DNA from: Phycisphaerales bacterium | Lineage (GTDB): Bacteria > Planctomycetota > Phycisphaerae > Phycisphaerales > UBA1924 | Assembly: GCA_040221175.1 (NCBI GenBank) | Contig: JAVJVK010000004.1 | Location: 852,268-916,267, forward strand | DNA length: 64,000 bases | Direction: 5' to 3' | Shown: positions 45,662-55,211 of the stretch, one piece after another | How the letters are laid out: each line of letters opens with the position of its first letter | Position numbering within the stretch: the first letter of the stretch is position 1 | Notes under the pieces: generated by a model | Databases searched by the model: none | What the model saw: the letters and a program-made list of their open reading frames with translations, nothing else | What the model was told of the DNA's origin: nothing | Translations under genes and position numbers: made by a program

Positions 45662-46171
45662 GTGAAGCCCTCGGCTCCCATCCCGAACACGCCCGGCAAC
45701 GGCTCGGCCCAGGGCCCGGCCCGGCTGAACCTGCTGCTGAGCGACGCCAGCCGGCCCGACCAGTCGTGGGCCGATCGGCTGCCGCCGCTGCTGGCGCCCA
45801 TGGGCGTCCGAACCGTGCGGGCCCACAGCGGGCGGGAGGCCTCGGAGGTCATCCGGGCCACGCCCATCCACATGGCCGTGGTCGACCTGGCCCTGCCGCT
45901 GGATACGGGATCGGCCGAGGACGGCGGGCTGCGGCTGCTGGAGCTCTTGAGTCGCAGCGAGCACCGGCCGCCGACGATCGTGATCCGCCGGGCGAGGACG
46001 GCCCGGGAAGCCAGCCGCGAGTCGATGCGGGCGCTGCTCGCCGACGCGTTCGCGGTGGTCGATCGTCCGAGCCACCACCGAGACGTCGAACTGCTGTTGG
46101 AGGTGCTGCGCCGCGTCCTGGCGCGTCACTATCGGGGGCAATGGCCCGGAGCGTCGCCCGACGCAACATGA
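45662..46171 (+). CDS. Receiver-like domain protein (degenerate response regulator)
   Basis: A 169-residue protein resembling a CheY-type receiver without an output domain: LLLSDASRPD (acidic pocket), MAVVDLALPL with the phospho-acceptor Asp, then GLRLLELL and the FAVVDRP strand, where Arg takes the place of the invariant Lys. It may act as a pseudo-receiver. GTG 45662 is taken because the frame upstream is Arg/Pro-rich and unlike a protein; evidence for the start is weak. No kinase is adjacent. Confidence 0.55.
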   Translation: MKPSAPIPNTPGNGSAQGPARLNLLLSDASRPDQSWADRLPPLLAPMGVRTVRAHSGREASEVIRATPIHMAVVDLALPLDTGSAEDGGLRLLELLSRSEHRPPTIVIRRARTAREASRESMRALLADAFAVVDRPSHHRDVELLLEVLRRVLARHYRGQWPGASPDAT

Positions 46172-46177
46172 GAACCA

Positions 46178-46191
46178 CCGGCACGTGCCGG
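46178..46191. promoter_or_regulatory. Perfect 14-bp palindrome upstream of groES
   Basis: CCGGCACGTGCCGG is fully self-complementary and lies 120 bases upstream of groES, just after the receiver-like gene. It could be an operator. The classical heat-shock CIRCE element is not present in this gap. Confidence 0.3.
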
Positions 46192-46310
46192 GAGCCGAAC
46201 GCCGTGGAGGGCGGGGCGGCTTCCGGGGCGGGGCCCGTTTCAGGATCGATTCGCAAGACCCAACCCAGTGCCCGTTGCGATCGGGCCTTTCGCAGAGGAG
46301 CGTTTGAACG

Positions 46311-46631
46311 ATGGCCGCCACGAAAACACGCAAGAAGCTGAACATCCGCCCGCTGCACGACAAGATCATCGTCCGCCGCGACGAGGCCGAGAGCGTCACC
46401 GCCTCGGGCATCTTCCTGCCCGAGAGCAGCAAGGACCGCCCCAAGACCGGCGTGATCGAGGCCGTCGGCGACGGCGCGCTCAACACCGAGACCGGCGAGC
46501 GCGTGCCGCTGGAGCTCAAGAAGGGCGACCGCATCATCTTCAGCAGCTACTCGGGTACCGAGGTCAAGCTCGACGGCGACGAGTTGCTGATCATGACCGA
46601 GAGCGACGTGCTGGCGGTGCTCGAGGGCTGA
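46311..46631 (+). CDS. groES: Co-chaperonin GroES
   Basis: The 106-residue product shows LNIRPLHDKIIVRRD, the mobile loop region (SVTASGIFLPESSKD), and the KKGDRIIFSSYSG and LLIMTESDVLAVL ends, all as in GroES. GAGGAG sits just upstream of ATG 46311. It caps GroEL to fold cytosolic proteins. groEL follows after two small genes. Confidence 0.97.
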   Translation: MAATKTRKKLNIRPLHDKIIVRRDEAESVTASGIFLPESSKDRPKTGVIEAVGDGALNTETGERVPLELKKGDRIIFSSYSGTEVKLDGDELLIMTESDVLAVLEG

Positions 46632-46654
46632 GTCGCCTCAAGGCTGGAGCGCGC

Positions 46655-46900
46655 ATGACTGCCTACGAGATGGCTGCATACCTGGATAGCCTGCCAAACA
46701 GCGGGATCGTCGAGTTCGACCTCGATGCGGACACCTATTACGTTGCCGCATCCGACGCCAGCTATGAGGCCGTCAGTGACAACACGCTTCGCGTCAATGG
46801 TCGCACGGGATACGGCACGCTCGCACTCTCACGATCGAGCATGCTGATCGACGCTGACGAAGTCCGGTATATCCGGCATATCGAGGAGATCCCGTCTTGA
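46655..46900 (+). CDS. Small protein between groES and groEL (first of a pair), 81 residues
   Basis: A short protein with a helix ([13 protein letters not shown]) followed by beta-strand-like segments, ending [20 protein letters not shown] lies 8 bases before ATG 46655. It overlaps the next gene's TTG by four bases. Both have an N-terminal MTxxE helix, then strands, then a DA(D/Q)xV-x-(Y/W)-(I/V)R end, so they look like tandem paralogues. No known family is recognised. Position in the groES-groEL unit suggests heat-shock co-expression. Confidence 0.65.
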   Translation: MTAYEMAAYLDSLPNSGIVEFDLDADTYYVAASDASYEAVSDNTLRVNGRTGYGTLALSRSSMLIDADEVRYIRHIEEIPS

Positions 46901-47130
46901 CCACCGACGAGCTGCGCGCAGCGCTCAAGGAACTCACCGGCGGGCGTGACGCCACGTTCGCCTTCCACCATACCGGCGAGCAGGGCGCCCTGCTGCTGGT
47001 GCCAAACGCGATGCTCGTGCCCGAGGAGGGCGACCACATGGTCAAGGTCACCGACGGCCAGAGCATCGCCATCATCGACGCACAGAGCGTGGCATGGGTG
47101 CGGATCGGTCCGCCCCAGTTGAATAAGTAG
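46897..47130 (+). CDS. Small protein between groES and groEL (second of a pair), 77 residues
   Basis: The partner starts at TTG 46897, giving TTGA overlap with the previous stop. It reads [20 protein letters not shown], then beta-rich segments ([26 protein letters not shown]) and a final [13 protein letters not shown]. The order of helix, strands and the terminal V-x-W-V-R motif matches the previous gene. Its C terminus is followed 91 bases later by groEL, with a GC-rich inverted repeat in that gap. Function unknown. Confidence 0.65.
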   Translation: MTTDELRAALKELTGGRDATFAFHHTGEQGALLLVPNAMLVPEEGDHMVKVTDGQSIAIIDAQSVAWVRIGPPQLNK

Positions 47131-47221
47131 TACGAATCGCAACGCCCGGGCCGACGCCCGCGGGCACGACGAGCACACAACCGGCCCACACGGCCGCGAA
47201 CGAACTTTGGGAGTGTGAACC

Positions 47222-48853
<1,632 letters not shown>

Positions 48854-48876
48854 TTGAGACGCAGTACTTGTGTTCA

Positions 48877-48905
48877 CAAGGGCAGCTTCGGCTGCCCTTG
48901 TTTTT
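48877..48905 (+). terminator. Intrinsic terminator of groEL
   Basis: A perfect 10-bp stem CAAGGGCAGC / GCTGCCCTTG with a TTCG loop, followed by TTTTT. Very strong; 24 bases past the groEL stop. Confidence 0.95.
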
Positions 48906-48940
48906 GCGCTACAGTCGCCCCTGCGCGTGGGGAGAAGCCT

Positions 48941-49771
48941 TTGAGCCGCGAATACATCATCTACACGGATGAGTCCAGCAGCGATGGTTCATTGTTCAGC
49001 AACTTCTATGGCGGCGTGCTCTGTCGCTCGCATGATCTCGAGCGCGTCACCGCCATGCTCGATGCGAAACGGTCCGAACTCAACCTCCTGGGCGAGATCA
49101 AATGGACGAAGGTTTCGGCGGCGTACCGCGAACGGTACATCGAGTTCGCCAACTGCTTCATGGACCTGGTCTCTCAGGACTTTCTGAAGGTCCGGATCAT
49201 GTTCACGCAGAACCTCTATCGCGCGACCGGCCTGACCAAAGAGCACCAGATGAACCGGTACTGGATCCTGTATTACCAGTTTCTCAAGCACGCGTTCGGT
49301 TTGCAGTATTCCAACCTTGCATCGGATCCCATCCGGCTCCGCCTGCTGATCGATCAGATGCCAGGCACCATCCAACAGAAACGCACGTTCAAGAACTACA
49401 TCACTCGCCTGTCCGATCAGCCCGAGTTCCGCCGAGCCGGGATCCACTTCGCCAATGAACAGATCGGCGAAGTCCGTTCCCACGACCACGTCATCCTTCA
49501 GGGGCTCGACGTCATCCTGGGGAGCATGCACTTCCGGCTCAACAAGTTGCACCTAGCCAAGCCCGAGGGCCAGCTACGCAGGGGGAACCGAACCCTGGCC
49601 AAGGAGGCCGTCTACAAGTCGATCAATACGCGGATCCAGCAGATCCGCCCACACTTCAATGTCGGGATCACGACCGGAACGGATGGAGATGTCCGCAATC
49701 GATGGCACCAGCCATACCGCCATTGGAGGTTCTTGTCCAAGCAGCGTGAACGCGAAGAGGGCTTGAAATGA
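48941..49771 (+). CDS. DUF3800 domain protein
   Basis: A 276-residue protein: the opening YIIYTDESSSDGS matches the DUF3800 signature (Y-x-DES, a putative RNase H-like active site), with a later LLIDQMPG and DVILGSMHFRLN at the family's second and third acidic positions. DUF3800 genes are often found in mobile or defence-related regions; their function is unproven. It starts with TTG at 48941, supported by GGGGAG about 8 bases upstream. GC content is visibly lower than in its neighbours, which suggests transfer. It follows the groEL terminator directly and ends at a hairpin. Confidence 0.75.
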   Translation: MSREYIIYTDESSSDGSLFSNFYGGVLCRSHDLERVTAMLDAKRSELNLLGEIKWTKVSAAYRERYIEFANCFMDLVSQDFLKVRIMFTQNLYRATGLTKEHQMNRYWILYYQFLKHAFGLQYSNLASDPIRLRLLIDQMPGTIQQKRTFKNYITRLSDQPEFRRAGIHFANEQIGEVRSHDHVILQGLDVILGSMHFRLNKLHLAKPEGQLRRGNRTLAKEAVYKSINTRIQQIRPHFNVGITTGTDGDVRNRWHQPYRHWRFLSKQREREEGLK

Positions 49772-49796
49772 GAGAACCCCACGGTCGCTACTAATG

Positions 49797-49818
49797 CCTC
49801 TCGCAATACGAGAGGTTT
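49797..49818 (+). terminator. Hairpin after the DUF3800 gene
   Basis: CCTCTCG (49797-49803) pairs with CGAGAGG (49809-49815) followed by TTT. It lies 26 bases past the stop. Confidence 0.5.
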
Positions 49819-49913
49819 CGCAACGCGCAGGGCTCCTCAAGTATGATATCGTCAGAAGTCGAAAGCGTCAAGAGAAAATCACGCTCAAACTACGGATGAT
49901 CCCCAATCCATCA

Positions 49914-50012
49914 TCAAGGCCCGGACGGCGGCAGGATTGCCGCGGCGTAGCTGGCCCCGATCGCACAACAGGTGTTGAGTGACGCGAGTCCAGTCAAACG
50001 GTTTGCCTTCAT
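49914..50012 (-). CDS. Possible 32-residue small protein
   Basis: The ATG at 50012 has one of the best Shine-Dalgarno sequences in the window, AAAGGAGG with 6 bases to the start. The frame gives MKANRLTGLASLNTCCAIGA and a short hydrophobic end (YAAAILPPSGP). The frame upstream is also open and contains a hydrophobic stretch (WFGLIAFSVICLQ), so a longer membrane protein with an unusual start, or a decayed gene, is possible. The rest of the 49772-50169 gap shows nothing else. Confidence 0.4.
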   Translation of the reverse strand: MKANRLTGLASLNTCCAIGASYAAAILPPSGP

Positions 50013-50169
50013 AAGCGCCTCCTTTCCGGCATCAAAATGATGCCTGACGATCTCGCAGACGTACTGCAGACAGATCACAGAGAACGCGATCAGGCCAAAC
50101 CACACCGTGGGTCCTACCGACGACGACAGTTCTGCCGCCGCTCGGGTCCTGTACGAAACTCTACACCCC

Positions 50170-50415
50170 TCACGCCACCCCACCCCCCTCGAACACCCGT
50201 CCCAGCCCCACACCCCCCACCACGCACGCCGCGGCCAGGGCGAGTTGGGCCAGCACGCCGTGCGCGAGCATGGGCAGCACGCACATCGCCAGGCCGGCGA
50301 CGAGGATGGCCGGGCGCTCGGCCTTCTTGCCGTAGATGAATAGGGCCATGCCCACCAGGCCGACCAGGAGGGCGACGGTGATTTCGAGGGGCGACGGCGC
50401 GTCGAAGAGGGGCAT
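50170..50415 (-). CDS. Small membrane protein, 81 residues
   Basis: Two to three transmembrane helices: ITVALLVGLVGMALFIYG, then PAILVAGLAMCVLPML, then AQLALAAACVVGGVGLG. The start MPLFDAPSPLEI and YGKKAER turn resemble a group of small, conserved membrane proteins sometimes annotated as 'amino acid transport'; no transport evidence exists here. ATG 50415 is natural. Monocistronic, with the hairpin region on its upstream side. Confidence 0.65.
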   Translation of the reverse strand: MPLFDAPSPLEITVALLVGLVGMALFIYGKKAERPAILVAGLAMCVLPMLAHGVLAQLALAAACVVGGVGLGRVFEGGGVA

Positions 50416-50469
50416 GCCTTAGGTATCGGCAACCGGAGGGCCCGGGATCGGCGGGTTGTCCCTAATGCA

Positions 50470-50502
50470 CAAGCCGCTCTGGTCCCGTGGCAGAGCGGCT
50501 TG
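50470..50502. terminator. 12-bp hairpin (first of three)
   Basis: CAAGCCGCTCTG pairs perfectly with CAGAGCGGCTTG around a 9-base loop. No T-run follows on either strand. It opens a row of three hairpins in the 320-base gap 50416-50735, which has no gene. Confidence 0.5.
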
Positions 50503-50610
50503 CGACTGTGGAATAGGAACTGTGGCGCTGAGTACGGACGCCTGCCCGGGGTATCGGGCCGTTGAGGCCGCGGCTTGAAAGCGAATTGTCCACCCCGATG
50601 AAATGGACAA

Positions 50611-50644
50611 GGGCCGCTTCCCCATCTGGAAAAAGAAGCGGCCC
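50611..50644 (-). terminator. 10-bp hairpin (second of three)
   Basis: GGGCCGCTTC (50611-50620) pairs with GAAGCGGCCC (50635-50644). On the minus strand a T-run sits in the loop and TTGTCC follows. It may terminate the TPR-YggX gene, whose stop is about 90 bases before it. Confidence 0.45.
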
Positions 50645-50683
50645 CGCCATTCGGGAAATGTACTTGGGCGCTATGCCAACGAA

Positions 50684-50713
50684 GAACGCCCGTGCACCTG
50701 CTATCGGGCGTTC
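50684..50713. terminator. 9-bp hairpin (third of three)
   Basis: GAACGCCCG (50684-50692) pairs with CGGGCGTTC (50705-50713) across a 12-base loop. It lies 23 bases past the stop of the TPR-YggX gene on the minus strand. Confidence 0.45.
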
Positions 50714-50735
50714 CGGTCGGCCCCTTGAACGGAAT

Positions 50736-51371
50736 TCAGCTCGCCGAGCCGGCGCGGAGCTGGTCGAGGGTTGCCTCGTCGAGCCCCAGGTACTCGTACA
50801 TGTGCTGGTCGTACATCTGGGCGTCCTTGTCCTGGCTGAGGTCCAGGCGGAGCTCGTTAATGACCTTCGTCCCCTGGCCGATCCAGGCGTCCCAGGTCTC
50901 CTTGCTGATGTTCTCGTAGATCCACTGGCCGATGGGGCCCTTGAAGGGGGGCCGCGGGAGCTGGTGGCCCCGCTTGCCGGTGCGCTGGCAGAGGAAGTCG
51001 CCCTCTTCGAGCTCTTCGGCGGTTGGCTTCTTCTCCTGCACCTCGGGCACGGGCGCGCCGAGCTTCTCGAGCATGCCCTTCATGGCGGTGGCGGGCATGC
51101 GGTCGCCGCGCTCGGTGGCGCTCTTGTAACCGGTGGTCAGGAGCTCGGTGGCTTCCTCGGTCTGCCCTGCCTCGATGAGCTGCTCGCCGGCGAGTTGGTA
51201 CGCCTTGCTCATGGCGGGGTTGAGCTCGATGCAGCGCATGTAGCTGGCGGCGGCGTCTTCGTGCCTGCCGGCCTGGGCGTAGGCGTTGGCCAGCGAGAAG
51301 TGGGCCATGTCGTTGTCGGGGTCCTCCCGCGACATGTTCTCGAACTGGGCGATGCGGGTTTCAAGATCCAT
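50736..51371 (-). CDS. TPR protein fused to a YggX-like Fe(II)-trafficking domain
   Basis: A 211-residue protein. Residues 20-100 are TPR-like helices (AHFSLANAYAQAGRHEDAA, SKAYQLAGEQLIEAGQTEEA). Residues about 125-196 match the YggX family: a Cys near the start (FLCQRTGKRG), GPIGQWIYENISKETWDAW, and KVINELRLDL. YggX protects Fe-S clusters from oxidative damage in enteric bacteria and is normally a stand-alone protein of about 90 residues. The fusion to TPR is unusual. AGGAGG lies a few bases before ATG 51371. Confidence 0.8.
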   Translation of the reverse strand: MDLETRIAQFENMSREDPDNDMAHFSLANAYAQAGRHEDAAASYMRCIELNPAMSKAYQLAGEQLIEAGQTEEATELLTTGYKSATERGDRMPATAMKGMLEKLGAPVPEVQEKKPTAEELEEGDFLCQRTGKRGHQLPRPPFKGPIGQWIYENISKETWDAWIGQGTKVINELRLDLSQDKDAQMYDQHMYEYLGLDEATLDQLRAGSAS

Positions 51372-51651
51372 GATGCCTCCTGCGGTTACGCGGGCCCGCA
51401 GGCCCGAGGGGCATCGTACGGGTTGGGGCAGGGAGAGGCATCGGGCAATGGGCACAGTCGCGGGCACACTTGCGGAACCTTCCGCGTCGACCGAGGCTTC
51501 AACCTACCCCATCTTCTCCCGCTTCTCCCTCGCCGCAGGAGGGCTCGGCCCGACGAGGCGAAGCTCCCACGGGCTCGCCACCGAGGCGTCAAGACGGGTC
51601 ACGCCGAGCCCCGCGAGGCGGAAGGCCCCGCTGGCGAAGCGATAGATAAGA

Positions 51652-51692
51652 CAGCGGCGGCCAGGCTCTCCCTAAGTACCCGACCGCCGCTG
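51652..51692 (-). terminator. Hairpin downstream of a small hydrophilic gene
   Basis: CAGCGGCGG (51652-51660) pairs with CCGCCGCTG (51684-51692); on the minus strand TCTTATC follows. It lies 30 bases past the stop of the 51723 gene. The rest of the gap 51372-51722 holds no gene I can support. Confidence 0.5.
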
Positions 51693-51722
51693 GTTATAGT
51701 GAAATCTGGAGCGTCCGGGCGG

Positions 51723-51938
51723 TCACGTCCGCGCGTTGGAAGCCGAGCCCGCGCTCGACGCGGGCGGGGTGTCGCCGGCCGACCGGTTGTTGCCCGTGTG
51801 CGTGCCGCTCTTGCCGGCGCGCTGCTCGTCCTCGGCCGGCAGGGTGTCCGGATCGGTCCAGGTCCCCTGCTCGAGATCGGGCGTGCGGTCTGGTTTGCGG
51901 TCCGGTTTGCGGTCTGGCGTGTCGTTGCGGTCGGCCAT
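51723..51938 (-). CDS. Small hydrophilic disordered protein, 71 residues
   Basis: Made of Asp, Lys, Pro, Thr, Arg, Glu, Ser and Ala, with a short DRKPDRKPDRTPD repeat at residues 9-21. No hydrophobic core is visible, so it is likely disordered. A clear GGGGAGG lies a few bases before ATG 51938. Function unknown; it could be a small stress protein of the hydrophilin kind, but that is a guess from composition only. Confidence 0.5.
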   Translation of the reverse strand: MADRNDTPDRKPDRKPDRTPDLEQGTWTDPDTLPAEDEQRAGKSGTHTGNNRSAGDTPPASSAGSASNART

Positions 51939-52168
51939 GGCGGTCCTCCCCTCGGTTGCGGCTGCCAAAGCTGGTCTTGTCAACTTCAGAATGATGCGTG
52001 GCGTGCGCGCAGGGGCGATGAACCCCCGCTGAATCTCGTCTCATAATGAGATTTCCCATCCCCAACGCCGGAAACCCGCGTCCAACGGCGTTCGTGGCGG
52101 CGGGCTTTTGTGGTATGCTGTGCGAGTCCGGGCCTTGTTCGAGGCCCGAATCCGAAGGGAGATGAACT

Positions 52169-54493
52169 ATGGCCCGCACCCCCACCGCCCTGGCCGCCGC
52201 CGCCCTGCTCGCCTGCGCGGGTTCGGCCCACGCCACCTGGTCCATCCTGCTGGTCGACACGCGGACGGGCGAGATCGCACTGGGCAGCGCCACCTGCCTG
52301 ACGGGCTTCGACCTGCGGGCCAACACGCCGGTGATCATCACGGGCGTGGGCGCCGCGACGGCCCAGAGCTTCGTCGACAGCACGGGCCGCAACCGCGTGC
52401 GCATTCGCGACGGGCTTGCCCTGGGCCTGACGCCCGCAGAGATCCTGGCCGACCTGTCGACTTTCGACCCCGGGCACCAGACGCGTCAGTACGGCATCGT
52501 CGACATCACCGGCGGCACGGGCACGTTCAGCGGCACCGGCGCGGGCGCCTGGGCGGGCGGGCTGACTGGCGAGCTCACTGGCATGGACGATGGCATCTTC
52601 TACGCCGTGCAGGGCAACCTGCTGACCGGGCCTGCCGTCGTCGACGACGCGGTGCAGGCGATCATCAGTACACCCGGCGACCTGGCTGAGAAGCTGATGG
52701 CCGGCATGGAAGCAGCGCAAGCGGTCGGCGGTGACGCGCGGTGCTCGTGTCCGCCGCTGCCGATTCCCTGCGGCACGCCCCCGGTGGGCTTCCTCAAGAG
52801 CGCCGACATCGGCTACATGATGATCGCGCGCACGGGCGACGTGGACGCATGCAACGGCGTGTACCTCACCGACCCGCCGGTGCGCGACCTCGCCGTGGCC
52901 GACGTGGACGGCGACGGGCTGGCCGACGTGCTGGTGGCCGACCAACTGGGCGATCGGATCGCCACGCGCGCCAACGCCGGCGACGTGCTGGGCGACATGC
53001 CGGTGCTGCTGGATCCGAGCTTCGACGCGCGGTTTGGCCGGGCCGAGCGCCTGCTGCTGGCCGACGTAACGGGCGACGGCGTCGATGACCTGATTGCGCA
53101 CGACACGAACGCCGGGGCGATTGCCGTGGGCGCGGGCGATGGCACGGGTGGCTTTGCCGATCCGGTGCGTACGAGCATCGCGGCGGGCGAGGGCGCGCTG
53201 CTGGCGATCGACCTTGGCGGCGACGGCGGGGCGAGCGACCTGTTCGTGGGCGCGGCCAGCGGCGGGCAGGCGGCGCTGCTGCGCAACGACGGGGCCGGCG
53301 GCTTCACGGTCGAGCCGCTCTCGTTCGCGGGCGACCCGCGTCGGTGGGCGGTGGGCGACCTGAACGGCGATGGGCTGGACGACGTGGGCTACGTCACCAG
53401 CGCGGGGCTGATCGTGGCCGTGCTCAACGACGGCGCCGGTGGCATCGCGCTCGGCCCGGTGGGCTCGAGCAGCATCGACAGCACGGCCCTGGCGGCCGCC
53501 GACATGGACGGCGATGGACGCGACGAACTCGTCGGCGTCAATCGCTCGAACCGCCTGGCCGTGGTCGTGAGCCTCGACGGCGCCGCGTTCACCGAGCTGG
53601 CCGCGCCCTTGCCGCGCACGCCCAACTGGGCGGCCGTGGGTAGCGTGACCAGCCCGGACGCCACGGAGCTAGCCGTGGCCGTCAGCGATCTGGCGGCGGA
53701 CCTGATGACGTTCCGCGTCGAGGGCGGTGCGCTGGAACTGGTCGACACGACCGGGACCGGGCTGCTGCCGCGCAGCTTCACGCTGACGGACCTGACCGGC
53801 GACGGGTTCGATGAACTGGTGGGCACCAGCGGCAGCAACATCGCGGTAGTTGGGAATCAAGCTGGCACCTTCGCCCCCGGCCCGGGCTGCGGGGCTGGCG
53901 AGTACTTCATGAACTTCAACATCGCCAATGCAAGACGGAGCGACCCGGATCCGGTGTTCCAGCTTCGCGACTTGTTCGATGATTGGCGGAGCGACCTGGT
54001 TGGATTGGCCGACGCGGTGCGGAGCGAGGCGGAACTCGACCCGCCGGTGATCGCGGCGGGCGAGACCTCGACGCTGCGCATCGAGCTGCGCGACTGGCAG
54101 GGGCTTGCGGCGGACATGAGCATGGCCGAGCCGCAGATCACGATCGCCGGCGCGCCGAGCATCGACGTCGGCACGCCCGTGTCGCTCGGCGGCGGCGTGT
54201 GGGAGGTCGAGCTCACCGCGTCAACCGCGAGCGAGGCGGGATTGGCCGAGATCACGATCACCATCGCCGACGCGGGCGCACGCCCCGTGACGCTGATGCC
54301 CCCGCCCGTGCTCGAGGTCACCGGCGGCTGCTACGCCGACCTCGACGGCGACGGCTCGCTGACGATCTTCGACTTCCTGGCGTTCCAGAACCTGTTCGAC
54401 GCGAGTGACCCGATCGCGGATTGCGATGGGTCGGGGTCGCTGGATATCTTTGATTTTCTGTGTTTTCAGAATGCGTTTGATGCGGGGTGCTGA
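52169..54493 (+). CDS. Secreted DUF1028 / FG-GAP protein with duplicated dockerin-like tail
   Basis: A 774-residue protein with a signal peptide (ALAAAALLACAGSAHA). Residues about 23-190 match DUF1028, an Ntn-hydrolase-like family: the mature N terminus TWSILLVD would place Thr23 as a nucleophile after cleavage. Next come FG-GAP/VCBS-like propeller repeats with calcium loops (DVDGDGLADVLVA, DVTGDGVDDLI, DLNGDGLDDVGYV, DMDGDGRDELVGV). The tail DLDGDGSLTIFDFLAFQNLF plus DCDGSGSLDIFDFLCFQ is the dockerin-like anchor. GGGAG precedes ATG 52169. Confidence 0.82.
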   Translation: MARTPTALAAAALLACAGSAHATWSILLVDTRTGEIALGSATCLTGFDLRANTPVIITGVGAATAQSFVDSTGRNRVRIRDGLALGLTPAEILADLSTFDPGHQTRQYGIVDITGGTGTFSGTGAGAWAGGLTGELTGMDDGIFYAVQGNLLTGPAVVDDAVQAIISTPGDLAEKLMAGMEAAQAVGGDARCSCPPLPIPCGTPPVGFLKSADIGYMMIARTGDVDACNGVYLTDPPVRDLAVADVDGDGLADVLVADQLGDRIATRANAGDVLGDMPVLLDPSFDARFGRAERLLLADVTGDGVDDLIAHDTNAGAIAVGAGDGTGGFADPVRTSIAAGEGALLAIDLGGDGGASDLFVGAASGGQAALLRNDGAGGFTVEPLSFAGDPRRWAVGDLNGDGLDDVGYVTSAGLIVAVLNDGAGGIALGPVGSSSIDSTALAAADMDGDGRDELVGVNRSNRLAVVVSLDGAAFTELAAPLPRTPNWAAVGSVTSPDATELAVAVSDLAADLMTFRVEGGALELVDTTGTGLLPRSFTLTDLTGDGFDELVGTSGSNIAVVGNQAGTFAPGPGCGAGEYFMNFNIANARRSDPDPVFQLRDLFDDWRSDLVGLADAVRSEAELDPPVIAAGETSTLRIELRDWQGLAADMSMAEPQITIAGAPSIDVGTPVSLGGGVWEVELTASTASEAGLAEITITIADAGARPVTLMPPPVLEVTGGCYADLDGDGSLTIFDFLAFQNLFDASDPIADCDGSGSLDIFDFLCFQNAFDAGC

Positions 54494-54512
54494 GCAGTAT
54501 CGAGAAGCAATT

Positions 54513-55211
54513 CTACTTTCGATCCAGCAGGCCCACAGCCCCGCAAAAATAGAGTCCGAGCCTAGATAGTCTTACGGTATCAACACCACCCAAGCCCAAG
54601 CCATGCTTCTCCTGAATCGTGATCTTGTTTTGCTGTTGCTTTGAAGGGTCGACCCCGGGATAGACAGTTCGACTTTCTTTCGCTTCGTACTGGGGATTCG
54701 GGTGCTCAAGAATTCCCAACGCTACCAGTCTGTATACCACCGGCTGAAAGGCGCCCTCCAGCGTCATTATGGCATGCATGCCTCGCCGAACTTCGCCCAC
54801 GTTATCGCTTAGCCACAACGCCTCTGCGCCGCCCATCTGCCTGAGGATTGAGACATACATGGGGGACTGATCGTCCGAATTCTCAATAGCGCTGTGTAGC
54901 AAGTTCGCCCAAAGATCCTGAAGACCCTCGTGATCCGTGTTTCCTGCAGCTTCCAATGCCGGAACTAGGAACCCTGGAGGAAGGGCTTCAACTGGAGTAT
55001 TGGACTCCCTCACCTTTGCACTTAGCTTGTCGAGTATCTTGATGCGGTTCACGCACTGCCAGCAATAGATCTGGTCGCCAAGCATTTCGCCGGCAACCTC
55101 GAACGGCCGACCCAGCAATCGCCGCGCAAGGTCAGATGCGGCTTCGGCCATGGGCTTCATAACGCCGAAACCTGCGCCCGCCGCGCCAGCAACGATTGCC
55201 AGATCGCTCAC
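54513..55211 (-). CDS. Abi-alpha / DUF4393-like protein
   Basis: A 232-residue protein whose centre, LPPGFLVPALEAAGNTDHEG to DLWANLLHSAIE, matches the Abi-alpha (DUF4393) family, which was linked to abortive phage infection. N-terminal hydrophobic helix (AIVAGAAGAGFGVM) and a beta-rich C terminus follow the family layout. Its GTG start at 55211 overlaps the stop of the thiolase gene as GTGA, so it appears translationally coupled to a metabolic gene. GC content is lower than in its neighbours, pointing to recent acquisition. A defence role is inferred from the family only. Confidence 0.7.
   Translation of the reverse strand: MSDLAIVAGAAGAGFGVMKPMAEAASDLARRLLGRPFEVAGEMLGDQIYCWQCVNRIKILDKLSAKVRESNTPVEALPPGFLVPALEAAGNTDHEGLQDLWANLLHSAIENSDDQSPMYVSILRQMGGAEALWLSDNVGEVRRGMHAIMTLEGAFQPVVYRLVALGILEHPNPQYEAKESRTVYPGVDPSKQQQNKITIQEKHGLGLGGVDTVRLSRLGLYFCGAVGLLDRK

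Noticed and set aside
46172-46310. CIRCE heat-shock element before groES
   Set aside because: I looked for TTAGCACTC and its inverted partner and did not find it. Only an unrelated 14-base palindrome is present.
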